From assembly GCA_001247695.2 (NCBI GenBank), contig LGRX02029273.1, positions 1-64,000 on the forward strand: 64,000 nt of DNA. Direction: 5' to 3'. A program made the position numbers and the translations under genes. Below are positions 22,540-32,580 of this stretch, piece by piece. Below the pieces are notes generated by a model. It was not told where the DNA came from. It ran no database searches and was given only the letters and a program-made list of their open reading frames with translations. Position 1 is the stretch's first letter; each line of letters starts with the position of its first letter. This stretch comes from Cymbomonas tetramitiformis. Its lineage: Eukaryota; Chlorophyta; Pyramimonadophyceae; Pyramimonadales; Pyramimonadaceae.

Positions 22540-22984
22540 CTTAACACCTTAAAGACGAAGTCCCTTTTGCAGTATGGAATATCAGCTTTTATGCGGTATC
22601 GGGCATAACCCGGTCATACGACCTCGAATGATGGCATATGCAGTATCTATGTTGACTAGACTCAAATGGCGATCCGATGGGATGCCACACATGCCCCTTA
22701 CATCCCTAGATTGCCAACAACGTCTGCTCAAAGTGCAGAGATTTCTCTGCAAACTTTTAAATGTACACGTATCCATACGTAAGGCTGTGCATCGCACGCG
22801 TCGTAATGTAGCTTTATAAAGCCACAATAGTAGAATATTAGATGATGCTTTCCAATTTGCGCAAACTATGAGGTCAATCGCACAAGTATAGCGCAAGATA
22901 CGCATGTTTTAGCACCATCTTCGAGCTCGAGTTTGAATATCAGCTTTGCAGTACGGGGACTTCGTCTTTAAGCAAGGTGTTAAG
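22540..22984. repeat. Inverted repeat of about 38 bp around a 370-bp core
   Basis: The left arm reads CTTAACACCTTAAAGACGAAGTCCC...TGCAGTAT; the right arm is its near reverse complement, TGCAGTACGGGGACTTCGTC to GTGTTAAG at about 22947-22984. It abuts the start of the Dualen-like element and could be a MITE or the element's target. Confidence 0.65.
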
Positions 22985-23275
22985 TACTCACTTCTCGCGA
23001 ACCCGCCTGAGGCGTGCACCTCTCTCCGGGCCGCGGGCTCTAAAATAGATTTTTTTAAAAATGTAATTTTTCTACTAACTGTGCTCGCAGGGCTTCAAGA
23101 CAACGGTAACAATGGCGATGGGGCGACACAGGTAAGACATGAGGTGCGCCAACCCGTATTTGCAGTGCACGAAACTCCCCTGTCCGTATCTGTAGCGCCG
23201 TACTTTGCATGTAGTGCCCGACACCCCTGCTCAAACAAGCCAGACACAAGTCGTACAGCCACTGAAAAACCTAAG

Positions 23276-26200
23276 ATGGCCAACACGAAAGCCGGCAATG
23301 TGCGAAAATTCGGAGAAAGAAGTCCCCAGCAAGTGGGGCAAGAAGAAAAATCGAGCAGGTTCATGGAGCACGAAAGAGGATCAGCAGACCAAGCGAACAC
23401 CGAGGAGTTCATCAAGGAAATAAGAGCGCAGTCAGCGAAGAGAACCGACGGGTACCCAGGCGGAGCAACCATGCCAGAACTCTGCGACACACATGGTGAA
23501 GATATGAAAAAACTGATTGAGGCCGCGGGGGCAGCAGACGCGGATATGACGGCGCTGGGGGCGGTGGCAGAGTACATGGCCACCGTCTACGAGGACGCGC
23601 GGAACGTGAAGTACCAGCGAGGCTTCCCACTGGAAACTATTTACGGGCTCCCGGCAGGGCACGGCAGAACCCGCTACCAGCTGGTAGTGAATTGCACCGA
23701 CCTCACCTCAGAGGAGCAGGATGAAGTTGGCATGCACAAGAAGGGACCGCAGGTGACGGTGGGGCCCTTTCGGGAAGAGCCAAAAGCAGCGAAGCAGTAC
23801 ATCGGCCACCTGGAGTCGGCGATCCGACACTTTCACGACCTCCCTGACACCGCTCCGGTTCTGTGCAGCGGCAAAACCCAGCTACGCTGGTATGCTGATA
23901 AGATAGCAGAGTTTCATCTCACCTTTGAAAAAAGTGAATATGCCATCACCGCGCTGGCGACATCTCTGGCACATCTACCTCTTCACTGCGTACCACTGGG
24001 GGCAGACGACTTCCAAGCAGCAGACGTTTGCATCCCGAGGGTACGGGTATTTCATCCGAGGCAGACCAGGACAGGCAACGCGGAGCGACAGTTGCACATA
24101 ATCAGCGAAGAGCTGCGTGGGCACACGACCAAAGACTTGGAAAAACAACTGCGCAGTATGCCCTCCGTTGAATCGGCAATCAAAGGGGCGCGGGGACTGC
24201 CCGCGTACATGGAGAAACACACCAACAGCATACGGCTGGTGGCGGTCACGGAGGAGGCCGCTGACAACATAGAGTCGAAGGTGCTGGCCTTCCCGGGTCT
24301 CGGGGAATACACAGTTCAGAGAATCAGACCATCGCTAACGAACAGAGGCGAGGACGAGACAGAGGTGATCGTAGTTGATAAGGGGAGCACCATCAACTTG
24401 GCCGCGGACCTCCCGAACTTAGTCGCGGCCATCCAGGAGGTGTTTACACAGGCGGGCTTGGGCGAAGCAGCAGAACATCTGAAGCCGCTGCCAGCGACGA
24501 CGGTGAGGCCAGGGACTGACCCAGCGAAGCCGGAAACGTATATGCGAGTAAGAATCACAAAAAGCGGCAATCTTTTCACCGGGCTAGCCAGCGAAGCAGC
24601 GTATGAGTGGCTGGGAAAGCAAGACAGACGTACGGTCCGTCTCTCTCTCCCCAACAAATCTCGCTCCTACCTCCTTCAGCACTCTGACTTTTCTCGCACG
24701 GGAGACAAGTTTAAGGGCAGAAGAGGGAGGGCAGCGCCACCAGCAGCGGGGGCGCAGCAGACGGAGGACATCGTACAGGCGCTGGAGAGCAAGCTCTCCA
24801 ACCAGTGGGCGAAAGTTGCGAAGGGCGGGGCCGGTGACGAGGCGATCAACGAGCTCCGCAAAGCCGTGGAGAAGCTCGAGGGCACGTGTAAAAGCGGCTT
24901 CACGGACAACGTTGAGGCCACGAACAAGGTCTCCAGCAAGGTGGACGAGGTGAAGGACTCCGTGATCGACCTCACTGAAGAGAACCGCGAGTTCCAGAAG
25001 CAGCATCTCGGGATCTCCAGCGAAATACTGAAGTCCTTCAGCAACTCCAACAACGCACTGGCCAAGCTGCTGAAAGGTCAACGCACCCCCGAGCCGGCTA
25101 AGAAAAATCTACGCCGGCCACGAGAAGCGAGCGAGCCGTCTGACAGCGAGGGAGGTATGGAGATCGACGAAGAGACGCTGTCGGAGTTCAGACGTCTGCA
25201 AAAAGCACGGGTAAGTTCCCTCGGGGAAAAATCATCCTCACGGGATAAGAGACCCCTCGCATATGGCGTAGAGGGTAACTGCACAGGAACACACAATCTG
25301 ACTAAAAAACTTGGGCATCGGCTCCGAAAACAGGCACAAGACGAAAAGTGGAACCCCACCACTTGCATCACTGAACCAGTCCGAACACAGCACAAGAGGA
25401 AGGGAAATCAGCTGAATAAGTACTGGTTGGGTTCCTGTATGCATCGCAGGCCAAGGCAGACGAAAGGAAAAAGCTGGAACAGCTGGAACAGCTGGAACAG
25501 CTGGCAGAGCCTCGCTCCAGCCGAAGCCAACGCTCTAGGGGCTGACAGAAGCAGCCTGGCAGAGGCCACATCCTGTATAGGCCCTTACAGTTTTGAAGCT
25601 AGGAAAAGCCCTGTATACCAGAAAATCCTGGTTAAACAAATACCTGAAGTAAAAAGTAACTCTGCTAAATCCAAACCTGCTGCTGGTAATAGTACATCGT
25701 GCCTGTACTCCTGCACAGTGCTGATCGGAACCCAGGCTGCAAAGCCCACGACTAGACACAAGTGTGAGAGGGTTAGCAGTAATATAGGCACCAACTGCCA
25801 CCACACTGTTGACACGGTAGCAGCATCAAACTCAATACAATATAGGGAAAGGGCGGGCACACCTGGCACAAGAGCTGCAAAAAATAACATAAAACATACA
25901 ATGACATTAAGTAGCTGCAGTTGCAATAAAATACACTATGAGATAGTAAACAGAATTAAAGCAACAAGCAGGTCACCCGAGGCCAGTTCCCCATGCACAA
26001 GGGAGGTAAGCAGCAGAGAACACATTCAGGAACTCCCACTAGGACAAGAGGGGAACCCTAAGCCTACCCTAAGGAAAATAAGCACAAACCAGCCCCAGAG
26101 GGTGAAGGCAATGGTCAGCCTGACAGGAAAGTTACTATGGGGACTTTATTGCAAAATGGCAGACAATATTCACACTTTCAGGAGCAACCGGCAAATTACG

Positions 26201-27526
26201 GCATTTAGCGAATTGCTCCAGGAGCTCTACGTTAAAATACGAAGTTCTGTAAAAACAGGTCTGACAGAGCAATATTTCAAGGAGACAACCGAGGGTCAAA
26301 CACAAAGACATATTGAGAAGAATGAGGTCCAGATATATGGCTGTAAGGACGGGATGATGCTGCAGGCAAATGTAACGCGTAACAGGAAGAAGAATGCGGG
26401 GTCGGGGGAACATGCACACTGGCGAGACGACGGGGATAGTAACAACAAGAAGAACCCACAGGATATATTGAATGGAAATAGGCGAACTGCAACAACCCGT
26501 ACAGCCATATGGAGGAAAACAAGGGGAAACCCTAACCCAAAAGGGGCTTACCTACAGAAAAGGGAGAGAATAGGGGCACATAAAAGTAAAATTAGACGGA
26601 AATATTTTACACAGGGCCTACAAATGGCAAAATACGAACATAAAATGAAAATGAACTTGAACGGACGACTTTGGACATTTAGCGAATTGCTCCAGAAGCT
26701 CTACGTAAAAATTCGAAGTTTTGTGAAAACGACCCCAGCAGAGCAATATTTTAAGGAGGCAACCAAGAGTTATGCACAAAGATATATGGGGAAGAATGAA
26801 GCCCAGATATGCTGTAAAAAGAACGGAACGACGCTGCAGACATGTGTAACGCGTAACAAGGAAAACCGCGTTAAGCCAGAAGAACATGCACACCGACGGA
26901 ACGATAGGGACAACAATAACAAGAGGAACCCACAAGATACATTGAAAGGGAAAAGGCCAATTATGACAGCTTGCACAGCCATATACCGGGAAATGAAGGG
27001 AAACCCTAACCCAAAGGGTCAGTACCTACAGAAAAAGGGGGGTATAGGTGCACATAATAACAAAATTAGACGAAAAAATTTCGCACAGAGCCTACAAATG
27101 GTAAAATACAAACAACAAATGAAAATGAGCTTGAACGGACGACATTGGATATTTAGCGAATTGCTCCAGGAGCTCTACGTAAAAATACGAAGTTTTGTGC
27201 AAATGGCCCAAAAGGGGAAATACTTTGAGGGGACACCCATAGGGTATATACGAATAAGGATTGAGGAAAACGAAGTTCAAAAATGCAACAAGCAGGGTGT
27301 GAGGGGACAAAATGAGCGTGTAACGCGTAACAAGGGAGGCAGTATGGGGGGAGGAAAACATACCCGAAGGAGATGCGTGGTAAGTAATGGACACGAAGGC
27401 AACTCACGAGGCACACTAATGAAAGCAATACTTGCAATTTGCGTTGCAGCTACGGTCCTGACGAAAAGTAGTAGTAGCGGAAGAATAACGCCAGCACAAA
27501 AATCAACGCAAAGGGTATACGGGTGA
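23276..27526 (+). CDS. ORF1 (Gag-like) protein of Dualen-like element
   Basis: The frame is open from 22946. The first convincing start is the ATG at 23276 (MANTKAGNVRKF), giving about 1416 codons. I see no zinc knuckle. Residues to about 640 look like a genuine structured protein, with a charged helical stretch (VEKLEGTCKSGFTDNVEATN and on) near its end. After about 25210 the sequence becomes Lys/Arg/Asn/Gln-rich, low in T, and contains three tandem 158-residue repeats each beginning FSELLQ-x-LYVKIRS. A strong donor-like GTAAGT sits exactly at the change (25211-25216), so the second half may be intronic or untranslated rather than protein. The stop at 27524-27526 lies close to the start of ORF2. 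By analogy with other LINEs, ORF1 would bind RNA, but no motif here proves that. Confidence 0.6.
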   Translation: MANTKAGNVRKFGERSPQQVGQEEKSSRFMEHERGSADQANTEEFIKEIRAQSAKRTDGYPGGATMPELCDTHGEDMKKLIEAAGAADADMTALGAVAEYMATVYEDARNVKYQRGFPLETIYGLPAGHGRTRYQLVVNCTDLTSEEQDEVGMHKKGPQVTVGPFREEPKAAKQYIGHLESAIRHFHDLPDTAPVLCSGKTQLRWYADKIAEFHLTFEKSEYAITALATSLAHLPLHCVPLGADDFQAADVCIPRVRVFHPRQTRTGNAERQLHIISEELRGHTTKDLEKQLRSMPSVESAIKGARGLPAYMEKHTNSIRLVAVTEEAADNIESKVLAFPGLGEYTVQRIRPSLTNRGEDETEVIVVDKGSTINLAADLPNLVAAIQEVFTQAGLGEAAEHLKPLPATTVRPGTDPAKPETYMRVRITKSGNLFTGLASEAAYEWLGKQDRRTVRLSLPNKSRSYLLQHSDFSRTGDKFKGRRGRAAPPAAGAQQTEDIVQALESKLSNQWAKVAKGGAGDEAINELRKAVEKLEGTCKSGFTDNVEATNKVSSKVDEVKDSVIDLTEENREFQKQHLGISSEILKSFSNSNNALAKLLKGQRTPEPAKKNLRRPREASEPSDSEGGMEIDEETLSEFRRLQKARVSSLGEKSSSRDKRPLAYGVEGNCTGTHNLTKKLGHRLRKQAQDEKWNPTTCITEPVRTQHKRKGNQLNKYWLGSCMHRRPRQTKGKSWNSWNSWNSWQSLAPAEANALGADRSSLAEATSCIGPYSFEARKSPVYQKILVKQIPEVKSNSAKSKPAAGNSTSCLYSCTVLIGTQAAKPTTRHKCERVSSNIGTNCHHTVDTVAASNSIQYRERAGTPGTRAAKNNIKHTMTLSSCSCNKIHYEIVNRIKATSRSPEASSPCTREVSSREHIQELPLGQEGNPKPTLRKISTNQPQRVKAMVSLTGKLLWGLYCKMADNIHTFRSNRQITAFSELLQELYVKIRSSVKTGLTEQYFKETTEGQTQRHIEKNEVQIYGCKDGMMLQANVTRNRKKNAGSGEHAHWRDDGDSNNKKNPQDILNGNRRTATTRTAIWRKTRGNPNPKGAYLQKRERIGAHKSKIRRKYFTQGLQMAKYEHKMKMNLNGRLWTFSELLQKLYVKIRSFVKTTPAEQYFKEATKSYAQRYMGKNEAQICCKKNGTTLQTCVTRNKENRVKPEEHAHRRNDRDNNNKRNPQDTLKGKRPIMTACTAIYREMKGNPNPKGQYLQKKGGIGAHNNKIRRKNFAQSLQMVKYKQQMKMSLNGRHWIFSELLQELYVKIRSFVQMAQKGKYFEGTPIGYIRIRIEENEVQKCNKQGVRGQNERVTRNKGGSMGGGKHTRRRCVVSNGHEGNSRGTLMKAILAICVAATVLTKSSSSGRITPAQKSTQRVYG
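26203..27440 (+). repeat. Three tandem 474-bp repeats in ORF1
   Basis: Anchors ATTTAGCGAATTGCTCCAG occur at 26203, 26677 and 27151, exactly 474 bp (158 codons) apart. The units have diverged but share further landmarks (GTAACGCGTAACA, AAACCCTAACCCAAA). The third unit is partial or more diverged. The period is a multiple of three. Confidence 0.85.
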
Positions 27527-27564
27527 CAGCATGCAGGGAGACTAGCAGAAAGGTGGGAACGGGA

Positions 27565-30500
27565 ATGCGAAAGGAAACACCGGATAGGGTGCGAGTGACA
27601 TGCTTGCAGAAAAGGAACACAGCAGCGACAACGATAACCAGACAGGCAACCGAAACAAGAAAGGGAAATGAAAAAATGCCAAAAGGGGAGGACAACCGAA
27701 GCCAAGGAACAACACAGGAAAAGCCCTCAAAGGGCCCTAGGTGGGCAGCCACAGCAGGAGAGAGGGAGCAAAGGGCAAACCTCATGAGAAACCTCACATA
27801 CTACCTACGGGCGAACCGGCAGGAGCATGCGTACGCACACAAAAGAGGAAGGAGATACTGGAGTGAGCACATGAAAGGGAAGACATGCAGGTGGGTACAG
27901 CGTACCAAATATGACAGGCCACAACTAGTTAGAAGCAACCAGGTAGTAAGGCAAGAAACGAGGGGTAGGAACCACAGTAGGTGGGGACAAAAGCATAGCG
28001 AAATATGCCGAATGACAAAAGAAGACCGGAGCATGGCAAGAATGGTGGGGGCCCAACTAATGACTATGCAGGTGACGCTGGATGTACTAGGCGCCCTGGC
28101 TGAACGGAAGGAACAAGAGAAACCAGTGACAAAAAGCCCACAAGTAATGCCACAGCCCGAAATAATGAAAGGGAAACCGGAGGTAGCACATGAGAAAGCC
28201 TTGGGCACCGGACCCGACAGGAAAGCTGTGAGGGTGGAGGATATAGGTGGGCATGCTGCAGCGGAACTACAGCCCTCACACATAGGGGGGGGGACATGCT
28301 CGAAAGAGGAAATGGAAGGGCAGTACCCCAAGAACTCCACCACGCAAGGGATATTCGCGAAGGATGGAAAGTTAAATATGTACCAAGTGGACCTTGCGCT
28401 CGAAACACTGGAAGAAAACCCTCCGGGGTCAACAACCATACAAGAAATACTGAGATTGCTGAATGAGAATGATAATAAATTTCTGGAAATGGTAAAGGAA
28501 AAAGTCGCCAAAAGGGGTGGCACTCAGATACCGGTAATAGGGAACGGGCACTGGCTACTACTGATGGTAGGAGTCTGCGTCACAAGGGATAACTGCACGT
28601 TGCAGGCCTATGTATATGATTCTATGGGCATGAAAAGGCAGACACGAAAGAAAACTGCCTCACAACACATGGGAATGGCGGAGGAACTACAAACAGCAAT
28701 AAGCAAATGGGTGACAAGCAACAAGGTGGCAATGGGATGCCAGGAAGCCAGAGCCACGCCAATGTATGATAAGCACCAATATGATGCATACAGCTGCGGC
28801 GTCTGGGTGATATATGTTGCGGAGCTATGGCAACAGTGGCTGTTGGAAAGGAAAGGAACGTGGATACAGTACGTGTACACAAACACACTCCAAACCAGTC
28901 GATGCGTTACACTACACACAACAGAAGTAGTGAGCAGATGTAGGGACAGATTCGGGCCGAAGATAAGGTCGGCCATTATGAGGGAAAATACGCCACATGC
29001 AGAACATGCCACGGGCGAAGTCGAGCTGACAATGGAGGCTCCAGCAAAAGGGACTGGGGCAAAACAGCCGCAAACTCAAGGAACGTGCGCGGCGGATGCC
29101 TTCATGAGGGAAGTGGTGAGTGACCGCACAAGAGAGCAGGTGGAGGACATAATGAGGCAACAAGGGGTGGGCATACAAACAATAATGAACGTTCAAGAAG
29201 CACTTCAAGCGCTACAACAAGAAACCGATGCCCTCATAGGTGAAACGATGGGAAAGTTGTCAGTAGACGGCCGAACCCAAATAGCAATAAGGGATGGGGA
29301 AAAATGGGCGATGGTAATGCTCACAATAACACGACGGGACATGCAGGTGCACGTCTGGCTACCTACAGGAGGGATAGAAAAACAGGATGAACTACTAACA
29401 GCTATAGATGTTTGGACCATCATACTGCGGGAAGCCTATGACCTGCAAAAAGTGCGATATAGTGGACTAAAGACACATAGTACACCACCGGAATGGGAAA
29501 AGTTCAGCCAAGGGGAGCAGGCGATAAGGGTGGCAGGTAGCTGGAAGTACTGGCATGTTGATGGCAAACCAGGGAACTTCAAGCTAGGGACCAGAAACGC
29601 GGCACAGGCACAGGGGGAGGCTCAAGAGACGCAGAGAACGGAACACACAACTGGACTGGACGAGGAAAACACAAGTGGCGATGAAAGGAAGGGTGAGGGC
29701 AGGGCGCCTACTACAAAACAAAGGGACATAGGCGAAGCAAAGGAGGGAAAGAACGAAAAACCCAAGGACAAGCTGGTTCAGGCCACACTACAGTTCTGTC
29801 CAGAAAGCACAGAACAAGCAAACGAAAGACTAAAAAGGGAGGCAGGCACGGCAACAAGAAAAAAGCTACGGCCCCCCGCAAGCGCCAAGAAAAACCTACC
29901 ACCTAGCACACCAACAAAAACGAACAAAAGGGACAATGAGGAGGCCAAAGGGTCCCTGGAGGCACTGAGACAATGGGGTGGGAACATGCCAAAAACGGAG
30001 AACCTAAACATTGAGGAAATGCGAGGAGCACAACCACAAACTGTGAATTTCCTAACATGGAACCTACAGGGTGCCCGGCACTCACTATACGAACTGGAGG
30101 AACAAATGAATAAATGGGAGATAGATATAGCAATAGTCACGGAAACCAAGACTGCAAACGAGGAAATAAAAAGGCACTTCAGAAACAAGAAACAGTCAAA
30201 CATATGCACGAGTATACCGAAGAAGGAAGGAGAGGAAGATAAGAACAACTACACGGCAGGCCTGGCCATAATACTCACAGGGGAGTATGCCAAACCACAT
30301 AACTACACCGAGGTGCTGGTACCACACCTACAAGGAGTACTCACACACACACTGCTCCACTTCCCGGGGGAAAAATATGTACACCTGATAGGGGTATACT
30401 ACCCGGTGGAAGGGAAGGATGTGACAGAAGAGGCAAGACAAGGGGAACTCGACAGAGAGGCAGCCAGGAACGGCATACGGGAGTATGTGCGAATGGTGAC

Positions 30501-32580
30501 CTCGGCCAGCGAAAATGCGACAGGGCAAACAGTACTAGTTTGTGGGGACCTGAATGCCTCCACGGGCACACCGAAAAACAGCAGGGACAAAGAATGGAAC
30601 AACACTATGGAAGCCACGGGTCTGCAAGATGTGGGAGGTACCAGAGAAACAACCCTAACATGGCATAAACGAAGGAACATAGACAGAATGCTGGCGAGCA
30701 AAGCAGAGCTTCAATACTACACGCAACCGACGGAGGGCGAACTTACTGAGCTACACACGAGCGACCACAAAATGGTCTGCACGACACAATTGGACCTAAA
30801 GGCCTGGGGGACACACAGGCCAACGGCACAAAAGTCAAAACATGCGAAAACAGACAGACTGAAACTCCCGCTAACAGAAGCAGAGGGGAACACCCTCAGG
30901 CAAACACTGGACGCCGCATATACAAAAGAATTACAAGAGGAAATGCAAGAGGCAATAAACGGAATAAAAACAGCAAACAGCACAAGGCACAGAAAAAGGG
31001 CAATAGACTACGCGGGAGAAGTGGTTGCAAAAATAATGGGGGAAGCAAGAGACAGGGCAATGATGGATGTCAACCTACCAAAACAAGCGGCGGCACCAGA
31101 ACAACAACATGGACTACACCTCCCGAAAACTCTACGCAAGGAAAGGGACGCCCACCTTAAAGAAAGAAACAGATGCCGCGAGAATATAGCATTATGGAAG
31201 AAAGACATTGAAACACGAGAACAAGCAGCCGAGGAAGTACGGACGGAAGGTTACGACAACCGAACGAGTGAAATGAGGGAATGGGAGCAATGGGAACGGG
31301 AGCAGAAAAAACTTGCAACAAAAGAGGCAAGAAAGTGCATAAAAGAGCACGAGGCAAACCGAAAACAGAAAACAAGAATGAAAATGAGAGAAAGATACTG
31401 GGGCAACATAAAACACTACCACAAACTGATTTACAAAAAAGAGATAGAAAATGGAGCAGCACCGGCTGCAGCGATACAAGCAATAGAAACAACACAAGGG
31501 GAACTAGTAGTAGGGCACCAAAAAGTAGCACAGGCAATGGGTGAACACATTGCGAGGTCGGAGCCATACAAAATGAGGGAACCAGAGAAAGGACTTAAAA
31601 GTACGCCACCTTGGCTTGATGAAAGGTACAAGAACTACATGAAGGAGAACCAATGCACAAGGCCGGACCAAACAAAGGTAAACTTAAGGGTGGACAAAGA
31701 AGCCTACCGGCAAGCGGTGAAGAAAATGAAAACCAACAAAGCGGCTGGGCCCATGGGGATACAAAATGAAATATTGAAACAGATGCCGGACAGATTCCAT
31801 GACCAACTGTGTGAACTCATGGGGCTAATGTGGGAACACAGACACACCCCCCTACCATGGAAAAAAGGCTACTTCTGCTTCCACCACAAACAAGGCGAGG
31901 TGACGAAGCAGCGAAACTACAGACCTATAGCTCTACTGGATTGCCTGTTCAAATTATATACCACAGTACTAACAAAAATGCTGGCTGACTTCTGTGAAAT
32001 AAACGGCATGCTCTCGGAAGCACAGGAGGGCTCAAGGGAAAACCACAACACAATGAAGCAACTCACCAGGGTAACTAATGCTATTGAAGACGCCAACCTC
32101 TCCAAAAGAAACCTACATGCGACCTACGTGGATTTTGAAAATGCGTATGGGTCAGTTGACCACAAAAGACTTATTATGACACTAAAACACCTAGGGGTGC
32201 CACCACAACTCACTGAAGCCGTTAGGGATATACTGGGAGAAAAAGAGGAGGACTCCATGCAAATGAGAGCAAAGGTAGGGGACCAAGTCTCGGAAGAAGT
32301 ACCAATAAGAAGGGGTATTCTGCAAGGGGACAGCATGAGCCCACTACTATTCATACTATACCTGGAGCCTCTCCTACGATGGCTAGAGGTAGGGGACCAC
32401 GGTTACCAGCACAAGTATGCGACCGACAAGCAAGGGACTCAGAGGGGAGCTGAGAACCTCCTCGGGGGCGTTTGTGGACGACCTAATCATACTAACAAAA
32501 CTGATGACAGGGATGGAGCAACAACTGGAGAAACTCTCGACATTCGGAGACTGGAGTGGACTCAGAATAAACGAGGATAA
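27565..32580 (+). CDS. ORF2 part 1: Ulp1-like protease, AP endonuclease, RT palm
   Basis: The frame is open from 27472; the first ATG is at 27565. A C48/Ulp1-like protease has the expected His (GHW, 28549-28551), Asp (YDSM, 28618-28620), Gln (28777-28779) and Cys (YSCGVW, 28795-28797) in that order. An AP-type endonuclease follows: NFLTWNLQG at 30046, TETKT near 30139, GDLNAS near 30547, and a terminal SDHK near 30763. RT motifs include GPMGIQNEIL, RPIALLDCLFKLY, YVDFENAYGSVDHKRL and GILQGDSMSPLLF. After about 32420 this frame loses the RT pattern; the catalytic FVDD is in the next frame (32471-32482), so the last 40 or so residues are out of frame. It acts by copying element RNA at a nicked target; the protease would act on a polyprotein or SUMO-like partner. 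Confidence 0.85.
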   Translation: MRKETPDRVRVTCLQKRNTAATTITRQATETRKGNEKMPKGEDNRSQGTTQEKPSKGPRWAATAGEREQRANLMRNLTYYLRANRQEHAYAHKRGRRYWSEHMKGKTCRWVQRTKYDRPQLVRSNQVVRQETRGRNHSRWGQKHSEICRMTKEDRSMARMVGAQLMTMQVTLDVLGALAERKEQEKPVTKSPQVMPQPEIMKGKPEVAHEKALGTGPDRKAVRVEDIGGHAAAELQPSHIGGGTCSKEEMEGQYPKNSTTQGIFAKDGKLNMYQVDLALETLEENPPGSTTIQEILRLLNENDNKFLEMVKEKVAKRGGTQIPVIGNGHWLLLMVGVCVTRDNCTLQAYVYDSMGMKRQTRKKTASQHMGMAEELQTAISKWVTSNKVAMGCQEARATPMYDKHQYDAYSCGVWVIYVAELWQQWLLERKGTWIQYVYTNTLQTSRCVTLHTTEVVSRCRDRFGPKIRSAIMRENTPHAEHATGEVELTMEAPAKGTGAKQPQTQGTCAADAFMREVVSDRTREQVEDIMRQQGVGIQTIMNVQEALQALQQETDALIGETMGKLSVDGRTQIAIRDGEKWAMVMLTITRRDMQVHVWLPTGGIEKQDELLTAIDVWTIILREAYDLQKVRYSGLKTHSTPPEWEKFSQGEQAIRVAGSWKYWHVDGKPGNFKLGTRNAAQAQGEAQETQRTEHTTGLDEENTSGDERKGEGRAPTTKQRDIGEAKEGKNEKPKDKLVQATLQFCPESTEQANERLKREAGTATRKKLRPPASAKKNLPPSTPTKTNKRDNEEAKGSLEALRQWGGNMPKTENLNIEEMRGAQPQTVNFLTWNLQGARHSLYELEEQMNKWEIDIAIVTETKTANEEIKRHFRNKKQSNICTSIPKKEGEEDKNNYTAGLAIILTGEYAKPHNYTEVLVPHLQGVLTHTLLHFPGEKYVHLIGVYYPVEGKDVTEEARQGELDREAARNGIREYVRMVTSASENATGQTVLVCGDLNASTGTPKNSRDKEWNNTMEATGLQDVGGTRETTLTWHKRRNIDRMLASKAELQYYTQPTEGELTELHTSDHKMVCTTQLDLKAWGTHRPTAQKSKHAKTDRLKLPLTEAEGNTLRQTLDAAYTKELQEEMQEAINGIKTANSTRHRKRAIDYAGEVVAKIMGEARDRAMMDVNLPKQAAAPEQQHGLHLPKTLRKERDAHLKERNRCRENIALWKKDIETREQAAEEVRTEGYDNRTSEMREWEQWEREQKKLATKEARKCIKEHEANRKQKTRMKMRERYWGNIKHYHKLIYKKEIENGAAPAAAIQAIETTQGELVVGHQKVAQAMGEHIARSEPYKMREPEKGLKSTPPWLDERYKNYMKENQCTRPDQTKVNLRVDKEAYRQAVKKMKTNKAAGPMGIQNEILKQMPDRFHDQLCELMGLMWEHRHTPLPWKKGYFCFHHKQGEVTKQRNYRPIALLDCLFKLYTTVLTKMLADFCEINGMLSEAQEGSRENHNTMKQLTRVTNAIEDANLSKRNLHATYVDFENAYGSVDHKRLIMTLKHLGVPPQLTEAVRDILGEKEEDSMQMRAKVGDQVSEEVPIRRGILQGDSMSPLLFILYLEPLLRWLEVGDHGYQHKYATDKQGTQRGAENLLGGVCGRPNHTNKTDDRDGATTGETLDIRRLEWTQNKRG

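Noticed and set aside
27801..28523. Minus-strand ORFs across the Dualen-like element
   Set aside because: The sense strand is poor in T and rich in A, which leaves long antisense frames without stops; their Ser/Leu/Phe/Cys-rich peptides are shadows.
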